NCBI RefSeq assembly: GCF_001420005.1
Contig: NZ_LJAK01000012.1
Location: 1 to 64,000, forward strand
Origin: Loktanella sp. 3ANDIMAR09
Lineage (GTDB): Bacteria; Pseudomonadota; Alphaproteobacteria; Rhodobacterales; Rhodobacteraceae
Length of the DNA stretch: 64,000 bases
Direction of reading: 5' to 3'
In this document: positions 35,546 through 44,224 of the stretch, in pieces
Numbering within the stretch: the stretch's first letter is position 1
Layout of the letters: each line of letters opens with the position of its first letter
Made by a program: the position numbers and the translations under genes
The notes under the pieces: generated by a model
Database searches by the model: none
What the model was told of the DNA's origin: nothing
The model's input: the letters and a program-made list of their open reading frames with translations, nothing else

Positions 35546-36225
35546 TCACATTAAAAGACGTCTCGAAAACCTTTACCCTGCACAATCAGGGCAGCGCCGT
35601 GATCGCGGTGATCGACAAGGCGAACCTGACCGTGGCACCGGGCGAATGCGTGGCGCTGACCGGGGCGTCGGGTGCGGGAAAATCGACCCTGATGCGGATG
35701 ATCTACGGCAATTACCTGACGCAATCGGGGTCCATCCGTATCGGTGATGTCGATCTGGTGCAGGCCCAGCCGCGCGACGTGATCGCCCTGCGCCGGGTGA
35801 AACTGGGCTACGTCAGCCAGTTTTTGCGGGTGGTGCCGCGCGTGCCGACGCTGGACGTGGTCGCAGAACCCCTGCGCGCCCTTGGCATGCCTGCGCCAGA
35901 CGCACAGGACCGCGCCCGCGCCTTGCTGACCCAGCTCAATATCCCGCAGCGGCTGTGGGGGCTGTCGCCCACCACCTTTTCGGGGGGCGAACAGCAACGG
36001 GTCAACATCGCCCGCGGCTTTGCCCATCCCTATCCTGCGCTGCTGCTGGACGAGCCCACCGCCAGCCTTGATCCCCACAACCGCGAAATCGTGTTGTCCC
36101 TGATTGCGGACGCCAAGGCGCGCGGTGCCGCGATTATCGGCATCTTTCATGACGCCGAGGCACGCGAGCGGGTCTGCGACCGCGAAATCGACGTTGGTGC
36201 CTTTACCCCGCAGGCCGTGGTATGA
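35542..36225 (+). CDS. phnL: C-P lyase accessory ATPase PhnL
   Basis: A 227-residue ABC-type ATPase with Walker A GASGAGKS, signature FSGGEQQR and Walker B ALLLDEP. PhnL binds the C-P lyase complex together with PhnK and supports the PhnI reaction. ATG overlaps the GNAT stop and its own stop overlaps phnN (36222-36225). Confidence 0.94.
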   Translation: MITLKDVSKTFTLHNQGSAVIAVIDKANLTVAPGECVALTGASGAGKSTLMRMIYGNYLTQSGSIRIGDVDLVQAQPRDVIALRRVKLGYVSQFLRVVPRVPTLDVVAEPLRALGMPAPDAQDRARALLTQLNIPQRLWGLSPTTFSGGEQQRVNIARGFAHPYPALLLDEPTASLDPHNREIVLSLIADAKARGAAIIGIFHDAEARERVCDREIDVGAFTPQAVV

Positions 36226-36782
36226 CGGCGGGGGCCGCAACCGCAGGCCGCCTGATCGCCGTCGTCGGCCCCTCGGGAGTGGGCAAGGACAGCGTGATGC
36301 GCGGCCTCTGCGCGGTCATGCCCGATCTGCATCTGGTGCGCCGCGTCATCACCCGCGCGCCCGATCTGGGCGGCGAGGATTACGACGCCGTCACCCCTGC
36401 TGCATTCGGCGACATGGCGGAAAACGGTGCCTTTGTCGTGCATTGGTGCGCACACGGGCTGCATTACGGCATCCCGCAAACGGTGCGGTATCAGCTGGCC
36501 AAGGGAACCCATTGCATCGCCAATTTCTCGCGCAAGGCGCTGGCCGCCGGGGCCGATGCCTTTCCCGGCATGCTGGTGCTGCACGTGACGGCGACCCCCG
36601 ACACCATCGCCGCGCGGCTGGCCGCGCGCGGGCGTGAAACGCGGTCAGAAATCGCGAACCGTCTGGCACAGGCGGACAAACCGCTGCCAGCAGGGCTGGA
36701 CGTCCTGCACCTGTCGAACGATGGCCCGCTGGATCAGACCATCGCACGCGCGCTTGCGCTGCTCGAACCGGTCAGGGCGTAG
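36222..36782 (+). CDS. phnN: Ribose 1,5-bisphosphate phosphokinase
   Basis: A 186-residue guanylate-kinase-like enzyme with P-loop GPSGVGKDS (residues 16-24) and RVITRAP. PhnN phosphorylates ribose 1,5-bisphosphate to PRPP, returning the ribose carrier to metabolism. Last gene of the rightward C-P lyase operon. Its final 49 bases overlap the convergent DUF1045 gene, an unusually long overlap. Confidence 0.93.
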   Translation: MTAGAATAGRLIAVVGPSGVGKDSVMRGLCAVMPDLHLVRRVITRAPDLGGEDYDAVTPAAFGDMAENGAFVVHWCAHGLHYGIPQTVRYQLAKGTHCIANFSRKALAAGADAFPGMLVLHVTATPDTIAARLAARGRETRSEIANRLAQADKPLPAGLDVLHLSNDGPLDQTIARALALLEPVRA

Positions 36783-37435
36783 CGATGGATCAGCGCAAAC
36801 CGCCCGTCATCCCCCGCGCCGCACAGCGCGATCTCGTTCAGCACAAAGGGCGCGGGCAAGGCGGGCAACCGGTCACGCAAGGTGGATTCCCACTGCGGCA
36901 GGGCCTCGGGCGTCAACTGGCCGGTCAGGGTCATGTGAAACCGGAAATCATCCATCACGTAGGGATAGCCCCAGGTCATCAGATTGGCCTCTTGGCGCGG
37001 GGTCAGCCCTGCCTGCCTGCGGCGGTCCAGTTCGGCTGTAGTGGCCGGGGCCCGGAACCGGTCCAGCGCATGCACGCAGTCCCCCGCCACACGGGCAAGG
37101 CCGTCCACCGGGCCTGTGGGCGTCAACGCCAGAAACCGGCCGATGCGCGACAGTTCCAGCCCGTCGCAAATCGCGGGCGCAACCTGCGTGGCCAATGCGG
37201 CCACCGCCTGGCCCAGATCGACTTGGGTCAGGCCGTCCCGCAACCTGAACGGCGGCTTGAGCGTGCCGTGAAACCCGTATTTGCGCGGTGTCATGGTGAT
37301 GTCATGCAAACCGGGCAGATCGCACTGCGGCACGGTGCAGCCTTTCAGCACGTCCCATCCCAGCCATGCCGCGCCAAAATCGGCCAGCGGCCCGTCCGGC
37401 GGGATATAATAGATCGCAAAGCGAGCGTATGACAT
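36734..37435 (-). CDS. DUF1045, 2H-phosphoesterase-like phosphonate protein
   Basis: A 233-residue member of the phosphonate-operon DUF1045 family. It carries the two H-x-T motifs of 2H phosphoesterases: His56-Gly-Thr58 (FHGTLKPPF) and His167-Met-Thr169 (FHMTLTG). The C-P lyase pathway needs a phosphodiesterase to open 5-phosphoribosyl 1,2-cyclic phosphate; phnP is absent here, so this enzyme is a plausible stand-in. ATG 37435 is the first in-family start. Divergent from phnM across a 49-base space. Confidence 0.88.
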   Translation of the reverse strand: MSYARFAIYYIPPDGPLADFGAAWLGWDVLKGCTVPQCDLPGLHDITMTPRKYGFHGTLKPPFRLRDGLTQVDLGQAVAALATQVAPAICDGLELSRIGRFLALTPTGPVDGLARVAGDCVHALDRFRAPATTAELDRRRQAGLTPRQEANLMTWGYPYVMDDFRFHMTLTGQLTPEALPQWESTLRDRLPALPAPFVLNEIALCGAGDDGRFALIHRYALTGSSSASARAMV

Positions 37436-37484
37436 GAATTCCCCTATGTTGCCGGCATCCTTGACCAAACCATGTGACACGACG

Positions 37485-38627
37485 ATGTCAAACGACCTGT
37501 GCCTGGCCAATGCGCAGCTGGTGCTGGCCGACCGTGTCGTGCAGGGGTCCGTCACCATCGCAGATGGTCAGATCACCGGGATCACCGACGGCAGCAACGT
37601 CCCCGATGGGGCCATCGACTGCGGCGGTGACCTGGTGCTGCCCGGCTTTGTCGAGTTGCACACCGATAACGTCGAACGCCACATGGAACCGCGCCCGGAT
37701 GTGGATTGGCCGCATCTGCCCGCACTCTTGGCACATGACGCCGAACTGGCCGCCTGCGGGATCACGACCGTGTTCGATGCGATGCGCGTGGGGTCCATCC
37801 ATTCCGGCAAGGGCCGCTATGTCGATTATGCCCGCACCCTGGCGGACGAAATGCTGACAGCCCGCGACCGCGGCATGTTCAAGATCAGCCATTTCCTGCA
37901 CCTGCGGGCGGAAATCTGTTCCGAAACCCTGCTGGAGGAATTTGCAGCCTTTGACCCCGTCGATCGTGTCGGCATCGTCAGCCTGATGGATCACACCCCC
38001 GGTCAGCGCCAGTTCCGCGACCTCAGCGCGCTCAAGGCTTATGTGGCGAAAAAGCGGGGCATGAACGACGAAGAATTCGCCCAGCATGTGGCCGCCCTGC
38101 TGGCGCTGCGGGCGCGACTGGGTGACAAACACGAAAACGGTGCCGTGACCGAAGCCAGACGCCTTGGCGCGGTCCTGGCCAGCCACGACGACACCACGGC
38201 GGAACATGTGGCGACATCCGGGCGCCACGGCGTGGGGTTCGCCGAATTTCCCACGACACTGGACGCAGCGCAGGCCTGCCGGGCGCATGGTATCGCGGTG
38301 ATGATGGGGGCGCCCAACCTGATCCGGGGCGGATCGCATTCGGGCAATGTCGCAGCAGCGGAACTGGCGCGCCATGACCTGCTGGACATCGTGTCATCAG
38401 ACTATGTGCCCGCCGCCCTGCTGGGGGCCGCGTTTCAACTGGCGCAGATGTGGGATGACCTGCCGCGCGCCATCGCCACCGTGTCGGCCAATCCCGCGCG
38501 CGCGGCAGGTCTGACCGACCGTGGCAGGCTGGAAACGGGATTGCGCGGCGATGTGGTGCGGGTCAGGATGTTTGACGACACCCCCGTCTTGCGGGGGGTG
38601 TGGTCGCGGGGCGTCAGGGTCAGCTGA
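37485..38627 (+). CDS. phnM: Ribose-triphosphonate diphosphatase PhnM
   Basis: A 380-residue amidohydrolase-fold enzyme that removes pyrophosphate from the ribose-1-phosphonate triphosphate made by PhnI. Metal ligands start at ELHTDNVERH (His59, His66); DHTPGQRQ and SSDYVP are further PhnM motifs. ATG 37485 is preferred over the 37434 codon, which would add residues lacking family similarity. Transcribed away from the DUF1045 gene, so it has its own promoter. Confidence 0.95.
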   Translation: MSNDLCLANAQLVLADRVVQGSVTIADGQITGITDGSNVPDGAIDCGGDLVLPGFVELHTDNVERHMEPRPDVDWPHLPALLAHDAELAACGITTVFDAMRVGSIHSGKGRYVDYARTLADEMLTARDRGMFKISHFLHLRAEICSETLLEEFAAFDPVDRVGIVSLMDHTPGQRQFRDLSALKAYVAKKRGMNDEEFAQHVAALLALRARLGDKHENGAVTEARRLGAVLASHDDTTAEHVATSGRHGVGFAEFPTTLDAAQACRAHGIAVMMGAPNLIRGGSHSGNVAAAELARHDLLDIVSSDYVPAALLGAAFQLAQMWDDLPRAIATVSANPARAAGLTDRGRLETGLRGDVVRVRMFDDTPVLRGVWSRGVRVS

Positions 38628-38817
38628 TGGTCTGGTCTGTCAGGTAACGCTTGATCGCCAGTTCGCAGGCACCGGCAAAGGCTGCGGGTTCCGCCGGATC
38701 GAAACGATCCCTGCCTGCGTGGAATACGCGCGGACCGCGCCCCCCCTTGCGGTGCACCCAGACCGCGGCAATCGCATTTCGGTCGTCGGTTTCGGCGATG
38801 TAATGTATAACGGGCAT
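38620..38817 (-). CDS. Small hypothetical protein
   Basis: A 65-residue frame starting MPVIHYIAETDD and ending 8 bases inside phnM on the opposite strand. AAAGG precedes the ATG by nine bases. The composition (VWVHRKGGRGPRVFHAGR) looks protein-like, with a conserved-looking acidic/aromatic mix, but no family is recognised. The region to 39021 upstream is otherwise empty. Confidence 0.45.
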   Translation of the reverse strand: MPVIHYIAETDDRNAIAAVWVHRKGGRGPRVFHAGRDRFDPAEPAAFAGACELAIKRYLTDQTIS

Positions 38818-39021
38818 GACAGCGGCCTTTGTAATGGATTTGTGAATGCTAAGGCGATTCGTCCGACCCGCAAACCGTTTTGTGCGCCTGCGCGACCGTC
38901 CCCGGCCAGACACTAGGACCAGACCCCGTCCGCCCTGTCTGCGACATCTACGCTGCCTTGCCTGTCTTTACGATGGCCACGACTGGCCTACCATTATTGC
39001 CTCATAGGGATGGAGGATGAC

Positions 39022-39609
39022 ATGAAAACGCCAATCGCGACCCTCGTCGGGGCTTTGGCCTTTGCGAACACGGTATCTGCCGAACCTGCGCGGTTCGAAC
39101 TGGACCCCGCACACACCACGATTGCCTTTCTGGTGGATCATGTGGGCTATGCCGCGACCCTGGGCCTGTTCGCCGAGGTCAGCGGCGGTTTCACCTACGA
39201 TACCGAAACGCAGGAGTTGAGCGATCTTGAGGTGACAGTCCGCACGCAAAGCGTCGAAACATTGAACGATGCCCGCGACGAACACGTGCGATCGGGCGAT
39301 TTTCTGGCCGTGGCCGACCATCCGGACATGGTGTTCACAGCCGATGGCGGCGTGCCGTCCAACGCCACCAGCGGAACCGTCACGGGCGATCTGACCCTGT
39401 TGGGTCAGACGCATCCGCTGACGCTGGACGTCACATTAAACAAGGCCGCCGACTATCCCTTCGGTCACGGGCGGTTCACGCTGGGCATTTCGGCCCGCGG
39501 GTCGTTGCAACGCAGCCAGTGGGGCATGGTTTACGGCGTGGACAACGGCCTTGTGGGTGACACGGTGACATTGATTATCGAAACAGAGGCGATGCGCGCG
39601 GCCGACTAA
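39022..39609 (+). CDS. YceI-family periplasmic protein
   Basis: A 195-residue exported lipocalin-like protein. Signal peptide to TVSAEP; the mature part begins FELDPAHTTIAFLVDH, and FGHGRFTLG completes the YceI signature. YceI proteins bind isoprenoid or amide lipids, and several are stress- or pH-induced. ATG 39022 follows GGAGG with good spacing, so ATG 39010 is not used. It converges on the ABC permease gene with a 4-base overlap. Confidence 0.88.
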   Translation: MKTPIATLVGALAFANTVSAEPARFELDPAHTTIAFLVDHVGYAATLGLFAEVSGGFTYDTETQELSDLEVTVRTQSVETLNDARDEHVRSGDFLAVADHPDMVFTADGGVPSNATSGTVTGDLTLLGQTHPLTLDVTLNKAADYPFGHGRFTLGISARGSLQRSQWGMVYGVDNGLVGDTVTLIIETEAMRAAD

Positions 39610-40439
39610 CCCTTGACCGCGCCCGCCATCAGGGCCGAGACGATCATCCGCTGCAAGGCGACAAAGACCATGACCGCCGGCAGCACAGCGATGATGCAGG
39701 CCGCCGCAAGCACTTGTGTCGTCGATGCGTTGGTCGCACCTGCAAAGTTGAAGATCGCGACTGAAATCGGCCAATCACCGTCGCGTTCCAGCAGAATGAA
39801 CGGGATCAGGAACTGCGACCAGTTCATCACCATCGCAAGGATAAAGGCCGACGCGATGCCCGGACGTGCCAGCGGCAGCGTGATCCGCCACAGCGTCGTG
39901 AATCGTGATGCCCCGTCGATGGCCGCCGCCTCTTCCAACTCAATGGGCACGCCGTCAAACGTCACCTTCAACAGCCAGACGGCCAGCGGCATTCCCAGTG
40001 CGCCGTAAACGGCGATGACCGCCAGATCACTGTTCAGCAGACCCAGTGCGACCATCCAGCGATACAGCGGCAACAGGATCACCAGTGGCGAAATCATCTG
40101 CACCGCGAGGATGCCCACAAGGATCGCCTGCTTGCCCCGGAAATTCAGCCGTGACGCGGCATAGGCCGCCGGAATCGCCAGCGCGACAGCCACGAGGCCA
40201 CCCGATGCCGACAGTTTCAGCCCGTTCCAGAGGTAGATCAAAAACGCGGGGTCTGACAGGATCAGCCGGAAATTGTCCAGTGTCGGTGCCTGCGGAATGA
40301 ACCGCGATGCGCCCAGGTAAACCTCTGCGGGCGTGCGGACCGCAAGACTGATCAGCCACAAAAACGGCAGCGCGAAAAACGCACCCAACACGGCCAGCAC
40401 CACATAGGTCGCCACATCACCCCAGCGTGCCAATGTCAT
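39606..40439 (-). CDS. Carbohydrate ABC transporter permease (MalG type)
   Basis: A 277-residue inner-membrane permease with six predicted segments and the EAA coupling loop LEEAAAIDGASRFTTLWRITLPLARPG. MalG-type permeases pair with a MalF-type partner, here the gene immediately upstream (ATGA overlap 40436-40439). Substrate is likely an oligosaccharide or sugar alcohol. No transporter ATPase gene is near, so a shared MsmK-like ATPase must serve it. Confidence 0.9.
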   Translation of the reverse strand: MTLARWGDVATYVVLAVLGAFFALPFLWLISLAVRTPAEVYLGASRFIPQAPTLDNFRLILSDPAFLIYLWNGLKLSASGGLVAVALAIPAAYAASRLNFRGKQAILVGILAVQMISPLVILLPLYRWMVALGLLNSDLAVIAVYGALGMPLAVWLLKVTFDGVPIELEEAAAIDGASRFTTLWRITLPLARPGIASAFILAMVMNWSQFLIPFILLERDGDWPISVAIFNFAGATNASTTQVLAAACIIAVLPAVMVFVALQRMIVSALMAGAVKG

Positions 40440-41350
40440 GCGGCAGGCCTTTCGCGGCCAATGACGTAATGGACCAGCAGCGCGCAGCCCATTCCGATGG
40501 CAAACAAGAGCACGGCCAGCACGCTGCCCCCCGCCAGATCCAGATTGTAGAAAACGGTGTTGAAGGTGAACAGTGCCAGCACCTCGGTCGCGCGACCGGG
40601 ACCGCCGCCGGTCAGTGCAAGGATGGAATCGAATGTGTTCAGCGTCTGTACTGTCACCAGCACCGTGTTCACCGCAATCAGCCGCCGCATCAGCGGCAGG
40701 GTGATGTAGCGGAACATCTGCCAGGGGGTCGCGGCGTCCAGTTCCGCGACCTCGTACAGGGTCGGGTCGATGGCACGCCGCGCTGCATAAAAGACGATCA
40801 TCGAAAAGGCCGTCCCCTGCCACAGGTTCGCAATGACGGCAGAGGCCATGGCCATCTGCGGGTCAGACAGCCAGGCCACGGGGCCAAGCCCCACATACCC
40901 CAGCAGACTGTTGAGCGTGCCATAGGGGGCCTCGTCGAACAGCATCTGCCAGACAAGGCCGTTGGCAATGCCCGGCACTACCCAGGCCGCAAGGACCAGC
41001 GTGCGGAACGCCGCCATGCCGCGCAAGCCGCGGCGTTCGCCGCGTGCGATCACCAGCGCGATGCACAGACCCGCCAGTTGCAGGGCCGCGACATTGGCCA
41101 GGGTGAACACCAGCGTAGTTCCCAGAACCACCGGCAAGGCGGGATCCGCCAGCACACCGCCGATCGCATCGGTCGAATAGCGGCTGGCGGGTGCCAGCAG
41201 GCTGGCGTCACTGAACGCCAGCCGCAGGACATCCAGCACCGGAACGGCATAGAACGCCGCCAGGATCGCAATGGCGGGAACCAGCCAGGGCAGCGGATGT
41301 CCGTCGCCCGGTGCCGGTCCCCGATCCGTGGTCCGGTTCGTGATCGTCAC
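40436..41350 (-). CDS. Carbohydrate ABC transporter permease (MalF/UgpA type)
   Basis: A 304-residue permease with six membrane segments and an EAA loop (YEVAELDAATPWQMFRYITLPL). Overlaps both its neighbours by four bases: the solute-binding protein stop (41347-41350) and the second permease start. Works with the downstream MalG-type permease. Confidence 0.9.
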   Translation of the reverse strand: MTITNRTTDRGPAPGDGHPLPWLVPAIAILAAFYAVPVLDVLRLAFSDASLLAPASRYSTDAIGGVLADPALPVVLGTTLVFTLANVAALQLAGLCIALVIARGERRGLRGMAAFRTLVLAAWVVPGIANGLVWQMLFDEAPYGTLNSLLGYVGLGPVAWLSDPQMAMASAVIANLWQGTAFSMIVFYAARRAIDPTLYEVAELDAATPWQMFRYITLPLMRRLIAVNTVLVTVQTLNTFDSILALTGGGPGRATEVLALFTFNTVFYNLDLAGGSVLAVLLFAIGMGCALLVHYVIGRERPAA

Positions 41351-42636
41351 TGACGATCAAACGCGGCCTGAACGGCTGCATCTGCGGTATCCAGCGCCGC
41401 CTCTGGCGTCGCCGTGCCGGACAGGACATCGCCCAGCATGATCTGGATCTGGTTGGACAATTCCGGATAGATCGCGGCCCCCGGACGCGCGACACCGTTC
41501 TGCAATGCCGCGCTGAACAAGTCGTATTCGGGGCCGTCATAGGTGTCATACTGGTCATAGATCGCAGCAGAGGTCGGCAGCAGCCCCTGTGCGGCATTGC
41601 CGGGACCCGCATAGATGTCCTTGGCGATTTCGCCGCACAGGGATGCCTTTGCCGGGTCATCCGTCAGGGCCGCGATGGTCCAGCCGCCGGTGCCGGTCGC
41701 ACGCTGGTCCGCCGTGGGTCCGGGGATTTCCGACACCTCCCAGTTGGCGAATGTCTCTGGCGGCAGGGTGTTGCGCAGCTGACCGTATTGCCAGTTGCCG
41801 CCGATGAACATCGCGGCAGACCCAGCCGCGGCCGCCGCATTGAACGAATCGTAATCCGTGATCGACGTGACCCGCGCGGGGGCCGCACCGCTGTCGACCA
41901 GATCCTGATAATAGGCGATGGCGGTCAGCACCTTTTCACGGTTTTCACCACTGGCGAAAACGGGCGCGCCGTTGTCATCCACCAGTGTCGCATCCTGCGC
42001 CCAGACATTCGCCAACCAGTCAAAGGCGGTGCCTTCCCAGCGGCCACCGTTGAACAGGATACCTTCGCGGCCCTGTTCCACGGCAGACAGCGCGGCCGAT
42101 TTCAGGTCTTCCCATGTTTGCGGGGCGTCAGGCACGACGCTGGTATCGCGGTACAGCACGCGCAGATCCGTGAACCACCACCAGGCCAGCACGTTGCCAT
42201 CCGCATCGGTCACGGCATCGCGCACAAAGGGAAACAGGTCCGCCACCTCGGCGTCGCTGAATACATCGTTCATCGGTTTGAGAACGCCGTTGTCCTTGAA
42301 CAGCGCAAGCTGGCTGGAATCGATCATGGCGCAATCGGGTCCGCGGCCGGCCTGTGTCTGTTGCAGCAGGCGGGCCTGTTCCTGCCCGATGTTTCCGGTC
42401 TGCAACTGGGTCTCGATCTTCCAGTCGGGGCGCGCCGTGATGAAATCGGTGAACAGCGCCTCGAACGCCGCCTTGGTTGCCGGATCAGACGAATACAGAT
42501 CATAGGCCGTCAGGCGAAATGTCAGTGTGTTCGGCGCATCGGCCAGACCCACGCGTGTCCGCGTCACAAGGTCCTGGGCCGTGCCCATGACAGGCAGCGC
42601 AGATGCGGCGGCCGCAAGGAACAGGGTTTTATTCAT
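41347..42636 (-). CDS. Sugar ABC transporter substrate-binding protein
   Basis: A 429-residue family 1 extracellular binding protein. Signal peptide MNKTLFLAAAASALPVMGTAQ; typical segments are GRGPDCAMIDSSQLA and FIGGNWQYGQL. GGAGAG precedes ATG 42636; the frame from 42672 has no such site. It starts only 20 bases after the phosphoglycerol-transferase-like gene, in the same direction, so one mRNA probably covers EEP to permeases. That hints at uptake of glucan- or glycerol-type products of the upstream enzymes. Confidence 0.9.
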   Translation of the reverse strand: MNKTLFLAAAASALPVMGTAQDLVTRTRVGLADAPNTLTFRLTAYDLYSSDPATKAAFEALFTDFITARPDWKIETQLQTGNIGQEQARLLQQTQAGRGPDCAMIDSSQLALFKDNGVLKPMNDVFSDAEVADLFPFVRDAVTDADGNVLAWWWFTDLRVLYRDTSVVPDAPQTWEDLKSAALSAVEQGREGILFNGGRWEGTAFDWLANVWAQDATLVDDNGAPVFASGENREKVLTAIAYYQDLVDSGAAPARVTSITDYDSFNAAAAAGSAAMFIGGNWQYGQLRNTLPPETFANWEVSEIPGPTADQRATGTGGWTIAALTDDPAKASLCGEIAKDIYAGPGNAAQGLLPTSAAIYDQYDTYDGPEYDLFSAALQNGVARPGAAIYPELSNQIQIMLGDVLSGTATPEAALDTADAAVQAAFDRQ

Positions 42637-42655
42637 GATACTCTCCAATGGTTGG

Positions 42656-44224
42656 TCAAAGTGGCGTTTCAAACAGGGTGGTCAAGAGGACCCGAAGGTC
42701 CTGCATGGGCAGAACGGGCGCATCCGTTGCGGGGACAATGCCGCGTGCGAAAACATCGGCGGGCAACCGGTCCAGCAGGCGTGGATCATCCGAAATGAAA
42801 TGGACCGGCACATCCGGCGGCGCATCCTGACCGGCCAGCAACGGGGCAGGCTGGTGATCGCCCAGCACGACGAAAAACGCGCCGTCGCCGTGGCGCAGAA
42901 TGTATTGCCCCGCCACTTCCAGCGCATAGTCGAGGGATTTGGCGTATTGCGCGCGGATCGTGGCAGGGTCCGACCAGACGACACGGGGGCTGTCCCCCTG
43001 TCGCCGCGTCCTGTCAAAGACCGACCCATCGCCCACGGCGTCCCACGGCACGATATCGGGCAGCGGCGTCCAGGGCGCGTGTGATGTGATCAGCGCCACC
43101 TCGATCATCGCGGGGGCCGTGACGGCCTTGCGCAGTTTTTCATCCAGCGCCGTCCAGGTGTATTGGTCCGGCATCGTCACCCACTCAAAGGGTTGGCCGC
43201 GATAGTCCAGACCCGCGGCATCCAGCGTGGTATCGTAGCCGTACCAGCCGGCCTCGGGCCAATCGAGGGTGATGGCAGGCATCGCGGCACCCGTGTGCCA
43301 CCCGGCAGCCCCGAACAACCGGTTCAGCGATGTGCGGTCGGATGTCATCAGCCGATCATAGCGCACCTGGCTGTCGACCCACAGGCCCGACAGCAGCGTG
43401 CCATGGCTCAGCCAGCTTTGCCCGCCACGGGTCGGTGCCGCGACCCAGCCACTGCGCACATGCCAGCCGGCGGCGTCCAGTGCCGTTTCGACCGATGCCA
43501 GCCGTGGCACAGAGGTGGCCGCAAATTCCGGGTCATCCAGAAATGACCGGCCATAGGATTCCACGAATGCAAGGATCACATCCCGCCCCTGCAAGGCCGC
43601 GAATGTGGGGACCGGTCCGACCGGATCGGGCAAATCTGCGGTAAATTCCCGCAAGTCTGCGATGCCCCGGCCCATCCTGTCGAACTGTGCCTGAACCAGT
43701 GGCGTGACCTGCAACACCTGCCACCCCGGCAGCACCATCGCCAGAACGGCCAGTCCCGCCGGGACGGCAACGGTCAGGCTGCGCAGGCGCCAGCCCAGAC
43801 GGGACAGCACCCACAGGCCCCGCCACATCACCGCGCCGACCGCAATGACGACCAGCAAGGTTGCGCTTATGCCAAACAGCGCCTGCCCGTGACCGATGCT
43901 GGACGCCAGCAGCGCCCAACCCGACACCAACAGATGCAAGTCCAGCAGCGGATTGAACGCCCGGCTGAACGCAAGGTATGTGCCGATGTCCGCAATCTTG
44001 AGCACGGCAAGACCCAGTGCCACAACGACAACGGGTGCCAGAACCCAGACACGCGGCAAGATCGCAACGCACAGCAAGATCAGCGGCAGCTCTGGCGTGG
44101 GACGGAACCACCGCGCCCCGGTCAGCCCAGCCGGGTGCGACGGCAAGACCAGCACCAGATGCAGCATCACGACCCCCACAAAGAGCCATGCCAGATCACG
44201 GCGTGCAGGCCCCCGCCGCATCAT
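42656..44224 (-). CDS. LtaS/OpgB-like phosphoglycerol transferase (sulfatase fold), membrane
   Basis: A 522-residue protein with about five N-terminal membrane segments (to residue 195) and an alkaline-phosphatase/sulfatase-fold catalytic domain. VESYGRSF supplies the Glu metal ligand, GQSWLSHGTLLSG the nucleophile region and VVLGDHQPAP the Asp/His metal ligands. Enzymes of this group move phosphoglycerol or phosphoethanolamine from lipid to a polymer. Next to opgGHC, an OpgB-like decoration of periplasmic glucans is the leading inference. ATG 44224 overlaps the upstream stop; ATG 44221 is equally possible. Confidence 0.8.
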   Translation of the reverse strand: MMRRGPARRDLAWLFVGVVMLHLVLVLPSHPAGLTGARWFRPTPELPLILLCVAILPRVWVLAPVVVVALGLAVLKIADIGTYLAFSRAFNPLLDLHLLVSGWALLASSIGHGQALFGISATLLVVIAVGAVMWRGLWVLSRLGWRLRSLTVAVPAGLAVLAMVLPGWQVLQVTPLVQAQFDRMGRGIADLREFTADLPDPVGPVPTFAALQGRDVILAFVESYGRSFLDDPEFAATSVPRLASVETALDAAGWHVRSGWVAAPTRGGQSWLSHGTLLSGLWVDSQVRYDRLMTSDRTSLNRLFGAAGWHTGAAMPAITLDWPEAGWYGYDTTLDAAGLDYRGQPFEWVTMPDQYTWTALDEKLRKAVTAPAMIEVALITSHAPWTPLPDIVPWDAVGDGSVFDRTRRQGDSPRVVWSDPATIRAQYAKSLDYALEVAGQYILRHGDGAFFVVLGDHQPAPLLAGQDAPPDVPVHFISDDPRLLDRLPADVFARGIVPATDAPVLPMQDLRVLLTTLFETPL

